A DNA stretch of 64,000 bases from Hydnum rufescens UP504 (lineage: Eukaryota; Basidiomycota; Agaricomycetes; Cantharellales; Hydnaceae): positions 339,509-403,508 of the forward strand of contig MU128918.1 of assembly GCA_014904985.1 (NCBI GenBank), given 5' to 3'. Under the pieces are notes generated by a model, which was not told the origin of the DNA, searched no databases, and saw only the letters and a program-made list of their open reading frames with translations. How positions within the stretch are numbered: the stretch's first letter is position 1; the number at the start of each line of letters is the position of its first letter. Positions 1-9,697 of the stretch are shown one piece after another. A program made the position numbers and the translations under genes.

Positions 1-745
1 AAGGAGTTTCATCTTTCGCGATTCACAGGGAGGCTATCAAAAACGGATGGTACCCAAGGTAACATACTCATACGCCCTACGAGAATCATTGAGAGTTGAA
101 GTTTGGGGTTTGCTGCAGATACCGATCCTTCTCGATGGCCGTCGTTTCTCTCTCACTATATCGGAGAGGAAACCGTGTGGCATGCCGACGCGAATATGAA
201 AAGCATGCCCTGTCTCTTGATCCTCCCGAAGTTGGCTCCGAATCTTTGAAGGACGCCCCAACCGTTAAACTTAGTTCCATGGCTCGGGGACGTTCCGAGG
301 TCTCTTTTTCCAATGAGCCACCCTTCATGAGGAGTGCTTGGCACGAGGATCCCGACGACAGATCCATAGTAAGCAATCCGTTTGGCTGGATGGCGTATTG
401 ACATATGTTCCAGGGCGAGGCCAGGCCACGAGAAGGGAAGCGGGCCGTTCATTCGGTGTGGAAGCAACGTGCGTGGCCAACGATGTTTCCCATATGTTAA
501 TGTATTTAGCATATGGAAAGATGCCCCAACGCCCTTCTTTCGGCATTTTCAGGCATGCTTGATCCTGTGTATGTTTGGTCTGAGGCTATTCTCATCAGTG
601 TTCATCTGCAGGTCCCAACAGGGGGTCTTCAGTTTCTTAATTATCCCCTTGATCACTTATGTCACATATCCTGTTGATTTCTTTGCTTTGGTGAGTTGAA
701 TCTTGCTCAGTGGGTGGCCCATCTATGACCAATATCCTTGCCCTA
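1..745. other. Unidentified CpG-containing segment, possible exon fragment
   Basis: No family recognised. The first ~560 bases keep many CpG dinucleotides, unlike the CpG-poor TE remnants further on, so the stretch is either young or not silenced. On the plus strand two intron-like intervals can be drawn: 59-118 (GTAACA donor, CTGCAG acceptor) and 369-413 (GTAAGC donor, ATTGACAT branch-like site, TTCCAG acceptor). More than one reading frame stays open between them on both strands, so neither strand nor frame can be fixed. It could be a host gene fragment or the edge of an element lying mostly outside the window. Bases 600-745 are T-rich and show nothing. Confidence 0.25.
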
Positions 746-754
746 GTGGATAAC

Positions 755-1144
755 TGTTGGAATAAAAAAATAAAGGGTTGATTATGTAATCAACCCAAAA
801 AGTCAATACCCCCTATTTGGCTTAATGGTGGACCAAGTGTGACTCCCCTACCACCCTCTTATGGTAATAATATACTTAAGAGAATATTCTATACCTTTCT
901 GGTTGGTGCCATTAGTACAGCACCTGAACATTCTACTGCACTCTTGTAATTTCTTGAATATCTTGTTGTTATGAGTCATACTTGTAACCTCTTACATAAC
1001 CCCATCACATGACCTCACCAATCACCTTTGGGCTTATTCATCCCCCTTGCCTTATTGTACCTCCTCCCTTATTGTTCTGGATCTCTATATAAGTACCTCC
1101 AGTAATCTAGCTCCTTAGAAAGATTGAGAATATATGTCTGTACC
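755..1144 (+). repeat. LTR fragment, composite of families A and B
   Basis: Begins TGTTGGAATAAA, the same start as the LTR at 18369 (copia-2) and the copy at 10445. From about 966 the sequence switches to the family that starts TGTTATGAG, also seen at 10673 and, inverted, ending at 11464. The copies at 755 and 10445 share this switch point and also the ten bases upstream (AGTGGATAAC). A TATA-like CTATATAAGTA lies near 1086. The copy is cut at 1144/1145 by an inverted fragment of another LTR. No internal coding region belongs to it. Confidence 0.6.
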
Positions 1145-1376
1145 TGTTAATTCAGTAGTATCTGAATTAAGGAGTGGGGAGGAACCAGAGTATGGAGGGG
1201 GTTCCAGATCCAATGGATTAGTCCAGGCTGTGGGACTAAGACCATTCTGCCTAACCTGACAGGCTAGTAGTTCTTGGAGGGTTAGGGTTTCTATGCCCAC
1301 TAGGGCAAAGTAAGAGGGTTTAGTCATAAAGCTGGGAGTTGCACTCGGGTGTTCTGCATGCAAAAGGCTGTGAAGA
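1145..1376 (-). repeat. Truncated LTR, family 2
   Basis: On the minus strand this matches the 3' part of the LTRs at 41171-41643 and 52526-53003, including the same terminus ATTAACA. The minus strand keeps a short open frame through it, as the other copies do, but this is LTR sequence and not a gene. Its right edge runs into the 3' end of the hAT transposase, so it either inserted there or was joined by deletion. Confidence 0.6.
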
Positions 1377-1472
1377 GCATCACCAGCCCAGTATCCCCCC
1401 GATTATCCATCAATTCCTCAAGCTGAGTCTGGAGACCTTCCGTAAAATTCAGCTGCCTCTTTTTGAGCATGA

Positions 1473-1477
1473 ACTTA
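1473..1477. repeat. Target-site duplication of copia-1, left
   Basis: ACTTA here is repeated at 6292-6296, immediately outside the two LTRs. Five bases is the usual duplication for Ty1/copia integrases. Confidence 0.9.
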
Positions 1478-1746
1478 TATCGAGAGACTAGATAATAGAC
1501 TCAGTCTCGTTATAGAGGACTGATTTATATTGGGATGAAAATACCTAGATAATAGACTGGGAGAAAGGAATGTAATGAATGAGTGGGGAAAGGTTGTGTA
1601 GACTAAACTAGTCTCGGCTCACCTCAGTCTCGTTATAGAGGACTGAGGAGAGCCGGCTCTATCCGGAGAACTGTATAATGGGCGAGTGGGATAAAAAAGG
1701 AAATGTTTACATAATAGATATTGTCCGTATGTCTTGATTACCGACA
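1478..1746 (-). repeat. 3' LTR of copia-1
   Basis: 269 bp, identical to the copy at 6023-6291 except one base. On the minus strand it runs TGTCGG ... CGATA. It contains two near copies of an internal ~20-bp motif (CTCGTTATAGAGGACTGA). A short polypurine tract, GAGTGGGCG on the minus strand (1747-1755), lies directly upstream. Confidence 0.95.
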
Positions 1747-1772
1747 CGCCCACTCAAGACTAGCGGATCCCG

Positions 1773-3620
1773 TTAAGGCCCATCATATCGGTGAAGGAGT
1801 GAAATTTGTCCGCAGCAAGAGGTTTTGTGAGAATATCCAGCGGGTTGGTGCTCCGTCGGAATATATTCAAGTGCAATAATCCCATCTTCGAGCTTTTCAC
1901 GGACAAAATGGTGGCCGACTTCGAAATGTTTCGTTCGCTCCGAAAATTTCTCATTCTGCGCAATGGCAATGGCCGATTGATTATCAATGTAGATTGTCGT
2001 CGGGTTGTTCATTGGGTGGCCCAAATCGTTGAGGAGGCTCCGGAACCAAATTGCATCGCGTGTTCCATGAGTCGCGGCGATATATTCTGCTTCGGTACTC
2101 GAGATAACGACGCTTGACTGCTTCCGGGAGCTCCAGCCAACAGGTGCCCCACAGAGGACCCACAAAGATCCGGTAATTGAACGACGGTCTGTCGGGTCCC
2201 CGGCCCAGTCTGAATCAGTGAATCCACGCAAGACGCTGGATTTTGCGCCGTCAAAGGTCAGGCTCGCTCCGGCAGTCTTGACAAGGTAACGGTAGACCCG
2301 CTTTAGGGCAGTCAGGTGCTCTGGTCCCGGGGTGGCTGCATGTCGGCTGAGGTAGCCAACAGAGAATGCTAGATCAGGACGGGAGCCGATCATCGCATAC
2401 ATAACCGAGCCTAGCATTGACTGGTAGTGCTGGATATCGGTCCTAGGTGAGTCCAGCTTTTCGAGTTTCAGCTTGGTGGCCATTGGTGTGGCACTAGGCC
2501 GTGCATCCGCCATCTTGAAACGCTCGAGAACATCGCGGGTGTATGAATCCTGCGAAATAGTGATAGTGCGCTGGCTTCGATTGCGCAAGATTTTGATTCC
2601 TGTGTACCAATGGAGATCGCCCATGTACCGCATATCGAAGGTCTTTAGGAGGTTGTCCTTGCGTGCTTGGAGCGAAGGTTTCGGAATTGCGAGCATAATG
2701 TCGTCGACATGGGATCCGAGAATTGCGAGTCCGTTTTTGTCATGTTGAGTAAAGACCGCATAGTCAGCGTCGGTTCTCTTCCATCCAATCTTTCCAAACT
2801 CTGTTTTCATTTGCAGGTACCATTCTCGTGCAGCTTGCTTAAGGCCGTAGAGGCTCCGAAGCAATAGCCAGACCATGCCAGGTTTTGGCGGAGTAAAGCC
2901 AAGGGGGGCTTCCATGTAAATCCGTTCTTTGAGTAGGGGATTAAGGAATGCTGACTTAACATCGAAATGGACAAGTTCAAGGTCGAATTTGGCGGCGAGA
3001 GCAAGGATCACAAGAAAAGATTGTTTTCGGATCGTCGGGGCATAGGTCTCGAAAAAGTCCACACCGGGGACTTCAGTGTATCCCTTTGCCACAACCCGGG
3101 CTCTATAGCCAGAAATTTCGCCACTTGAGTCGCGCTTTATTTTGAATACCCAGCGGCTTCCGACAATCTGTCGATCCATTGGTCTTTCTACCCACTCAAA
3201 GGTCTCGTTCCTGTTCAGGGCTTCGATCTCGTAGATACATGCTTCCATCCAATGGTCAGCTTCGGGCATGGCCATTGCCTCTCTGTAACTAGAGGGTTCA
3301 TGAGGTATGGCGAGTTTGGCGTGTTCATCGCCCACTGAGTTCATGTCTGTGGGTGTAGAGATCTTTGGTGTGGGGTTTGAGTGACTGGAGTATGACGTGA
3401 GGGTAAGTTTCGGGTTTTCGTCGTCATCGTAGGGGTCTGACAATAGTACGCCCTGATCGACGGAGTGTCGGTTCTCCACTTGGAGATGGTTGGGTCGGCG
3501 GTTGAGATGTTGAAGTAGCAGGCAAGGGTACAGCGGGAGCTGGTGAGTCAGAGACCTTCTCTTTCTCGTCTCGATCTCCTCGCTGATTCTCTGCATGTAC
3601 GCTGTTCTCCCCCCCTTCAA
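1773..3620 (-). CDS. copia-1 Pol, reverse transcriptase and RNase H part
   Basis: Copies the element RNA into DNA inside the virus-like particle. The 615-residue frame carries the copia RT core: WVFK near 157-160, first catalytic Asp in HFDVKSAF (D220), LYGLKQA near 257, and the second Asp pair as HVDD (305-307) in place of the commoner YVDD. RNase H follows with D469 (FTDSDWAGD), E510 (STEAEY) and D546 (YIDNQ). The first ~63 residues overlap the upstream ORF in another frame and do not look like the true start; this part is probably reached by a +1 shift from the upstream frame near 3427. The last ~28 residues are also off-register: the family ending DILTKPL is found one base further on and runs to a stop at 1760. 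Otherwise intact. Confidence 0.9.
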   Translation of the reverse strand: MKGGRTAYMQRISEEIETRKRRSLTHQLPLYPCLLLQHLNRRPNHLQVENRHSVDQGVLLSDPYDDDENPKLTLTSYSSHSNPTPKISTPTDMNSVGDEHAKLAIPHEPSSYREAMAMPEADHWMEACIYEIEALNRNETFEWVERPMDRQIVGSRWVFKIKRDSSGEISGYRARVVAKGYTEVPGVDFFETYAPTIRKQSFLVILALAAKFDLELVHFDVKSAFLNPLLKERIYMEAPLGFTPPKPGMVWLLLRSLYGLKQAAREWYLQMKTEFGKIGWKRTDADYAVFTQHDKNGLAILGSHVDDIMLAIPKPSLQARKDNLLKTFDMRYMGDLHWYTGIKILRNRSQRTITISQDSYTRDVLERFKMADARPSATPMATKLKLEKLDSPRTDIQHYQSMLGSVMYAMIGSRPDLAFSVGYLSRHAATPGPEHLTALKRVYRYLVKTAGASLTFDGAKSSVLRGFTDSDWAGDPTDRRSITGSLWVLCGAPVGWSSRKQSSVVISSTEAEYIAATHGTRDAIWFRSLLNDLGHPMNNPTTIYIDNQSAIAIAQNEKFSERTKHFEVGHHFVREKLEDGIIALEYIPTEHQPAGYSHKTSCCGQISLLHRYDGP

Positions 3621-6018
3621 TCGATGATCCGACTTCGATTTCTACGTGTTCCGTTGCACCTGTCCCTTCGTCAAATATCACATCGCGGGACTCGAAAAAG
3701 CGTTTTGATTGGCGGTGATAGACTCGGTAAGCCTTCTTGGATTCCGAATACCCCAAGTAGATACACTCCATGCTCCGCGCATGTAATTTGTCATGATGTT
3801 TTGCAGGGATTTGAACGTGGGCTTTGCACCCAAATACACGAAGAAGAGATAGGTTTGGTTTCTGACCAAAATAGGCCTCGTGAGGGGTAATGCTCTCAGG
3901 CAGTGCGCGTGATGGCGTTACATTGTGAATGTGAACCGCGTGTTGGACCGCATGCCCCCAGAAAGCCTTTGGGAGTCCCGAATCCTGAAGTAAGGACCGG
4001 GCATGTCCTACGATGTAACCGTTTGCACGTTCAGCAACACCATTTTCAGGAGGGGTGTCTGGGTTCGTGAGTTCGTGCTTTTGTCCCTTTTCTTTAAGGT
4101 AAGATTTAAACTCTTTTGAACCATATTCTCCGCCACCATCTGACCGTAGGGTTAAGACTCGTTGGCCGGTTTCATTTTCAGCACGTGCGACGAACGATTT
4201 ATACTCGGCGAAAGTGTCGCTTTTGTGCTTAATGAGTGAGATGTTGATACGGCGGGATTTATCGTCAACAAACAGGGTATAATAGCGCTCATTTGAAGGT
4301 GTAGCCACAGGGGCTGGACCCCAAACATCCGAGAACACACGTCCGAGTACCACATCGGCCCGTGTTGATGTTTCTTTTGGGATAGGGGTACGAGCATGCT
4401 TTCCTTCGACACAGGGGGTGCAGACTGATGGGGGTGCCTTTGAGTCAGGTGAAATCTCCATTCCTCTGACTAAGTTCTTGTTGGCCATGTGCCGAATAGA
4501 GTCGTAGTTGATATGCCCAAGTCGACGGTGCCAAATCTCGATAGACGCCCGGGAAGAGAATGAGCCGATGGCAAGACCATGTTCCTCCGATGTATTGACG
4601 GTACTAATATATGCCTTCTCCTCAGCACAGACCGAGACTTGCAGTGTATACAGGTTTCCGTTAACCGGGGCAAGTCCGACGATCTCATTCTTGGCATTTC
4701 GGATAGTGCACTCGTTTGCTGTAAATTGTGTGGAACAGCCTGAGCGGCCAAGTTGTCGCACCGAGATCAGATTTCCATTTAGATCGGGGACATGTAGGAC
4801 GGATTGGAAAGCTCCAGGGATGGACTTTCCGCTGCCAACGGCCATTTCAACCATGATACGGCCTTCGCCCACTGCCTCTATGTACCGGTGATCACCAAGC
4901 CAGACACGACGTGGTGGATGGATCTTTTGGTATGTTGTAAACCAATTTCGGTGTGCCGACATGTGTGCTGATGCCCCAGAATCAACAATCCATCCTTCGC
5001 GGTGCTTTGGCATTACGAGTCGGTTAGCAACATGTGCTTCTACATGCTCATCGTCGCCTTCGTCGTCATCTATGCTGGCCATGAAGAGTGCGATTGGCTT
5101 TGAGTCGGTTGTATTTGATTGGGCAGAGGTTTCGGCAACTTTTCCTTTTTCGTCCCGTTTCTCATCTCGTCTTGGAGGCCCTTGTCCCTCCATTCCACCA
5201 CCCTTTGAGTAACACTTCTCCACAGTATGTCCAAGACGTTTGCAGTTTGTGCACTTCTTGTACTTTTTACCGTCCTTCGCGTCCTTTCCATTATTCGACT
5301 TAGCTGCACGAGCTCTGAATGCGGCCTCGCCGGTCTCGCGCCTCCGTTGCTGTTCTGCAAGAATCAGGGTCGTGACTTTATGCGAGTCGAGCTTTTCATC
5401 AGCGGTAACCCCAATAGAGGTCTGGAGATTGGCGTATGAGGGTGGAAGGGAAAGGAGAATAGCGATAGCGAGAATGTTGTCAGGGAGTGTGAATCCAAGG
5501 TTTTTGAGTTTAAGGGCACTTGCACGCAGTTCATTTATCTGCGTTTGCAAGTCCGAGCTATCATTAAATTGCTCGCGCCAAATTTTACTCATTAAATATG
5601 AGATGGCTTGGACACCGGTTCCTTCATAGCGTGTACAAAGGGCATCCCAGATAGCCGCAGCATTGTCTAGGTGCATAACGCCAAGGAGTGGGTCATCCTC
5701 GAGTGTAAGCGTAATCTGCTGTCGTGCTTCGCGGTTCTTGTTAATCCAGTCACCACGGTTCACATCGCCAATGCTGGGTTCAGTTTGTATATTGTCGCCA
5801 GTGACATAATCAAGTAGGCGACGCGCTTCGAGAATCTCTCTTACGCGATACTTCCACAGCATAAAATTCCCACCGTCATTAGCAAGCTTCGGAATTGATG
5901 CGAATAAGCGTCCAGTTGGATCCGCAGAAATTGCCATGGTAGTAGATGGAATAGGAAGGGCAGATGAGGGAACAGCAGTAGGCACGGCAGTACTAGAAGA
6001 TGGAGTCGATGGGCCCAT
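3424..6018 (-). CDS. copia-1 Gag-protease-integrase polyprotein
   Basis: 864 residues. Residues 30-230 match the copia Gag type; a CX2CX4HX4C zinc knuckle (C256, C259, H264, C269) binds RNA; the aspartic protease has DSG at 346-348; a GAG-pre-integrase/HHCC region has H497, H502, C533, C536; the integrase triad is D564, D627, E663 (D-35-E spacing), followed by the GVAERANG motif. The C-terminal tail is acidic, Ser/Pro-rich and ends with the LRRSGR linker that usually leads straight into RT, but here it stops at TGA 3426-3424. The ATG (6018-6016) lies inside the primer-binding site, seven bases after the LTR. No other in-frame defects. Confidence 0.92.
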   Translation of the reverse strand: MGPSTPSSSTAVPTAVPSSALPIPSTTMAISADPTGRLFASIPKLANDGGNFMLWKYRVREILEARRLLDYVTGDNIQTEPSIGDVNRGDWINKNREARQQITLTLEDDPLLGVMHLDNAAAIWDALCTRYEGTGVQAISYLMSKIWREQFNDSSDLQTQINELRASALKLKNLGFTLPDNILAIAILLSLPPSYANLQTSIGVTADEKLDSHKVTTLILAEQQRRRETGEAAFRARAAKSNNGKDAKDGKKYKKCTNCKRLGHTVEKCYSKGGGMEGQGPPRRDEKRDEKGKVAETSAQSNTTDSKPIALFMASIDDDEGDDEHVEAHVANRLVMPKHREGWIVDSGASAHMSAHRNWFTTYQKIHPPRRVWLGDHRYIEAVGEGRIMVEMAVGSGKSIPGAFQSVLHVPDLNGNLISVRQLGRSGCSTQFTANECTIRNAKNEIVGLAPVNGNLYTLQVSVCAEEKAYISTVNTSEEHGLAIGSFSSRASIEIWHRRLGHINYDSIRHMANKNLVRGMEISPDSKAPPSVCTPCVEGKHARTPIPKETSTRADVVLGRVFSDVWGPAPVATPSNERYYTLFVDDKSRRINISLIKHKSDTFAEYKSFVARAENETGQRVLTLRSDGGGEYGSKEFKSYLKEKGQKHELTNPDTPPENGVAERANGYIVGHARSLLQDSGLPKAFWGHAVQHAVHIHNVTPSRALPESITPHEAYFGQKPNLSLLRVFGCKAHVQIPAKHHDKLHARSMECIYLGYSESKKAYRVYHRQSKRFFESRDVIFDEGTGATEHVEIEVGSSIEGGENSVHAENQRGDRDEKEKVSDSPAPAVPLPATSTSQPPTQPSPSGEPTLRRSGRTIVRPLR

Positions 6019-6022
6019 AACC
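6010..6022 (-). promoter_or_regulatory. Primer-binding site of copia-1 (half initiator tRNA)
   Basis: Minus strand GGTTATGGGCCCA begins at the first base after the LTR. It is complementary to the anticodon arm of eukaryotic initiator tRNA-Met, not to a tRNA 3' end. Drosophila copia is known to use such a cleaved tRNA-Met half. The same 13 bases follow the copia-2 LTR at 18748-18760. Confidence 0.85.
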
Positions 6023-6291
6023 TATCGAGAGACTAGATAATAGACTCAGTCTTGTTATAGAGGACTGATTTATATTGGGATGAAAATACCTAGATAATAG
6101 ACTGGGAGAAAGGAATGTAATGAATGAGTGGGGAAAGGTTGTGTAGACTAAACTAGTCTCGGCTCACCTCAGTCTCGTTATAGAGGACTGAGGAGAGCCG
6201 GCTCTATCCGGAGAACTGTATAATGGGCGAGTGGGATAAAAAAGGAAATGTTTACATAATAGATATTGTCCGTATGTCTTGATTACCGACA
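6023..6291 (-). repeat. 5' LTR of copia-1
   Basis: 269 bp, the promoter-bearing LTR for the minus-strand element. It differs from the 3' LTR only at 6053 (T for C in a CpG). The right flank repeats the target sequence ACTTA at 6292-6296. Confidence 0.95.
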
Positions 6292-9229
6292 ACTTAAGCA
6301 TTTGGAGGGCTTCCATTAATTCCGGTTTCATATGATTCTGGCACTTTGTTGCAGTTTCGGAGCTAGAAGAAAATATGTGCTCACAAGGCACAGAGGATGC
6401 CTGAATTGGCAGATAATCCATAGCGAGTCGGAACCATGTGGGTAGGATATGCTCTTGCTCCTACAGGAGCAATAAGATAGAGCCACAGGTGATCCACTGC
6501 ATTACATACCTGCCAGAAACGCAGTAGTGGTTTGTTGAGAGGAGTATGCTTTGCTGTTATGTAAGCCGTAAATTCGTCATCTACACTTGTTTCCATTTCG
6601 TCTTCATCATCGTTGTTAACAAGACTGAGCTTGATGCAAGCAGTTTCGGAAAGGCTGGTTGAGGTTGCTAGACCCGACAAAGGTATAGCCATTGAGCATA
6701 GAGCTCTGTACTTTTTGAGCTAATCTGGTGTGAGGAATACCAAAAAACCACAACAGTAGTGCCACTCACCTCATCTTTCACCCACCTGACTGCAATTTCT
6801 TGCTCTATAACAGACCAGTTTTTATTGATGAAGCTAAATTTGATTGCCGGATTGAGAACTAGACAAATAGAGTGTGTCAGGCATGATTTGGGGGCTGCTA
6901 TATCTATAGGTAGTGCACCCATAGCAATTACATAGGTGGGACTCCTCCCAGCTTTCTTGTGGTATTTGTTTAACCACTCCATTCCCTCATACACATAGCA
7001 GCTAATATCACGATGCATGGCAGCATGGGATTCCCAGCAATTTTGAAGCCTCTGGAATGCAGGCAACACCCCACTGAGGACAGGGGTGGCCTCGCCTGAC
7101 ATTAACTGTTGGACAGAGTGAGGGAACTGTAAGAAAATACAAGGACTGAAATGAGAGCTTGCTTCAAGACTTCAGGTGCCACATACTGATAGTATTTCAT
7201 GGATTTTCTCCACCATGGCCCATTGGGCATCATTTAGGTCCTTATTTTGGATTTCATGAAATTTTCACTTTGCACCCATCACCTTGATTGCCTGTGAACA
7301 GCTTTAGCAAGAAATCCACAGACTGATATCTTTGGACTCACAGGCTGTGCAGGTATTGCTCTATCTAGCATCCCATATGCTGAATCCCAGCAAGTTTCGA
7401 CATCCTGTAGCAATTCTTTCTCAGGGATTCGTGGCTTGAACTCATCTGAAGTGTTCCCCTCTTGGATAATTTCCATGAATGCTATATGGTGGTCACCTGT
7501 AGATCAGACAGCATGAATGAGTCTGCGCACTTGTGCCATGATATCCCTGTCTGCTGCAGTCTTTAAAAGGGTGAGAATATGCTGAACAGATATATTTATA
7601 ACATGAGGGAAACATCTAGAGACACACAATGTTTAGTCATCATCTAGATGCAACTAATGACACAGATCATGCTTACCGGACTCTATTTCCCTCTGCTGAG
7701 AATTGAACACCTCTGGCTTTCAAGACTTGCTCCAACTCAACGATAAAGGTGGCATTGTTTGAGGCATTGTTGAGTGTCCACCAACCAACCTATTTTTGAA
7801 CTTGTTATTATCAGATTCACACAAGTGAGCCAAACATACCTTATCTACGGGGATGCTGGCACATTCAAGTAAGTGCCAAATGGCAGAGCATATAGACTTT
7901 CCATCATGAGATCCGGGGAGATAATGGAAGGTGATTAGATCAGCATGAAGGGAAAGGGTCCCATCTTGACATCACTGTATCCAATGGGTGGTAACTGCTA
8001 AGTATGGCAGCAATACTCCATCAGTCCAGATATCAGCTGTGAATGAGACCTTCCCCAGGGAAGACTAGAGATATTGTATTTTGTCACATGAGGGAATGGA
8101 ATTTGGCTATGAGATTCTTACTGCAACCTCCCACTTCAAATTTTTGAACTCCACATACCACATTTGAATAATCATTTTCTGCACCAAAGTTCAGCCAGGG
8201 AGTTCTTTGATGGTTATGGAATCACACAAATAAACTAGAAGTGCCTTGAACTCCGGACACTCAACCACATTTATGGCCCGTGAATGAGATTTCAGTGCTC
8301 ATCCTGGACCCCATGTATGCACTGTAAGACCTACCTGATCATCTGCGGCAATCCAATTCACAAGGTGTCAAAGCAGACCTTCCACTGTAACCTCCTCCCT
8401 TGCCGTCTTGCTTGCCTCAACACTACATTGCTGGATTTGATGACTCTTATGCAGGGACTCAATTGCAATTGGCCACCCATGCATAGTGCATGCTTCAAGA
8501 TACTCATCCGGGTGGTATGTTTCTAGATGCTTGTGGAGTGTAGTTGTACTCGAGTTGCCATATACCCAAGTGTGGCTATCATCCGGGAGCTTGTTCTCGT
8601 CACAGAGTGACCTAGGATTACATAGACATTTAGTCATATTATGAATGTCAGGCATGAGACTAATGCGGAAATAATAATACCTGCATCACTTACACTCAGC
8701 ATGTGGCCTATGAGATGCCTCTATATATCTTGCAAAGAAATGATCAACATCTTTTGTCTTTGAGGTACCCTTTTTTAGCATTTTCTTAGAATTACAGTGT
8801 GACAGTGATTTTCCTGGATTCGGTGAGTACATTTTGGCAGGTTGAACATGCTTATATTGTCCCAGAATAGGTGTCCTTGGTGGCATGGGTGTCCCTGGCA
8901 GTGTGGGGGCAGACTGTTTGTCAGACTCTTCTGTAGGAACTGTCATATTTGTGAGGGTGGCACTGGGTGTGAGTGAAAGTGAACTAGCTATTGATGGTGT
9001 GAGCAGCTGGGGGTCTATTGCTTCCACCTGTGGGTGCTTTTGGCCTTCAGACACAGACTCAGCTCAAGGGCGCTTCAAGTTCGGTGGCATGACAGAAGTA
9101 CAATGAGAGTGAGCCTCAGCGAGGAATCATATGGTCACATGACCTCCCAGCCATTACCCCACTTATATATTTTCTGTACACAGATGGCTACCACTTGATT
9201 TTTATTTTAGCTATCTAGTCTACTGAATT

Positions 9230-9382
9230 TTGGCTTGAGCTGACTTCAAGTCAAGTCAAGTTGGTTGAAGTCGAAGCCAAGTCAAAAGATTTGTAAGCAA
9301 TGACTTGGCTTGACTTGACTTCAAATGGCTTGACTCGTGACTCAAGTTGACTCCAAGCCTGAGTCATGGCAACACTAGTGTG
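9230..9382 (-). repeat. hAT subterminal repeats and terminus
   Basis: Multiple direct and inverted copies of TCAAGTCAAG/CTTGACTTGA-like motifs are crowded between the transposase start and the terminus TAGTGTTGCC (minus strand). Clustered short motifs next to the end are a general hAT feature and are thought to bind transposase. Confidence 0.55.
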
Positions 9383-9539
9383 AGGGAGCGGCTTTCAGCT
9401 GTCCCTTTTGTATGGCTTCAATATTTTCACTGATTGTTTCAGGCTTTTTCATTCTAGGGACTCTCTACACCCTGAGGCACCCCCCACTATGAAATATTAC
9501 AATGTGTGACATATGATCACGGAATCAGAAAGATGAATA
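9383..9539. other. Short spacer, nothing recognised
   Basis: Between the hAT terminus and the solitary hairpin unit. No repeat, frame or RNA motif stands out. Confidence 0.3.
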
Positions 9540-9563
9540 CGACCACAAGTCCGATGAGCACTA

Positions 9564-9697
9564 CACCACACCTCAGCACTGCTGGAGTGTGGTGATGAAG
9601 TATGTCTTCGAGCCCCCAGTCTTCTCCTATGCAGTGGGTGGCTTTAAGCCACCCTTTTTGCGGTGTTACTAACAACATTTATTATTCTTGCTTATAG
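9564..9697 (+). repeat. Solitary hairpin-intron unit
   Basis: Same plan as the units of the 46-49 kb array. An exonic hairpin with 8-bp arms CACCACAC (9564-9571) and GTGTGGTG (9587-9594) has a near-paired interior. A GTATGT donor follows six bases later at 9600. Inside the intron is a perfect hairpin (9-bp arms GGGTGGCTT / AAGCCACCC, 9635-9653) running into TTTTTGCG. A TACTAAC branch site lies near 9666, and the acceptor TTATAG ends at 9697. The intron would be 98 nt. No protein was recognised on either side. Confidence 0.6.

Larger units (their letters stand above)
1478..6291 (-). mobile_element. Full-length young Ty1/copia retrotransposon (copia-1)
   Basis: A 4,814-bp element with 269-bp LTRs at each end, an initiator-tRNA-type primer site, Gag-protease-integrase and RT-RNase H frames in copia order, a short purine tract before the 3' LTR, and a perfect 5-bp duplication ACTTA (1473-1477 and 6292-6296). 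The LTRs differ at one position (CpG in the left copy, TpG at 6053), so insertion was recent. CpG dinucleotides are abundant, in contrast to the older elements around it. It sits inside the transposase pseudogene of a hAT element. Confidence 0.95.
1377..9090 (-). pseudogene. hAT transposase pseudogene, interrupted by copia-1
   Basis: A DNA-cutting transposase of the hAT superfamily, now inactive. The start is taken as the ATG at 9090-9088 because the frame continues into a Ser/Pro-rich N-terminus and then a BED-type zinc finger (ECK.C ... HLETYH) around 8690-8480. A 69-nt intron fits at 8612-8680 (GTATTA donor, TGACTAA branch, CCTAG acceptor). Further pieces: VECPEF near 8250, SFTADIW near 8050 with the first catalytic Asp, NNASNN near 7760 where the family has DNASNN (Asp to Asn), and VETCWDS near 7400 where the family has ETRWDS (Arg to Cys). 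The C-terminal dimerisation block starts DYLPIQASSVPCE at 6421. Several TGA stops sit where CGA is expected. copia-1 lies inside the MLKFM codons (TSD ACTTA), and the last ~100 bp of coding sequence continue at 1472-1377. Confidence 0.8.
1377..9382 (-). mobile_element. Decayed hAT DNA transposon, 3' end truncated
   Basis: A hAT transposase relic fills 1377-9090 on the minus strand (excluding copia-1 at 1478-6291). Beyond the start codon, 9230-9360 is packed with short direct and inverted copies of CAAGTCAAG-type motifs, typical of hAT subterminal transposase-binding repeats. The right terminus is placed near 9376-9382, where the minus strand reads TAGTGTTGCCATGACTC, close to common hAT termini. 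The opposite terminus is missing because an LTR fragment abuts at 1376, so no 8-bp target duplication can be checked. Confidence 0.7.
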
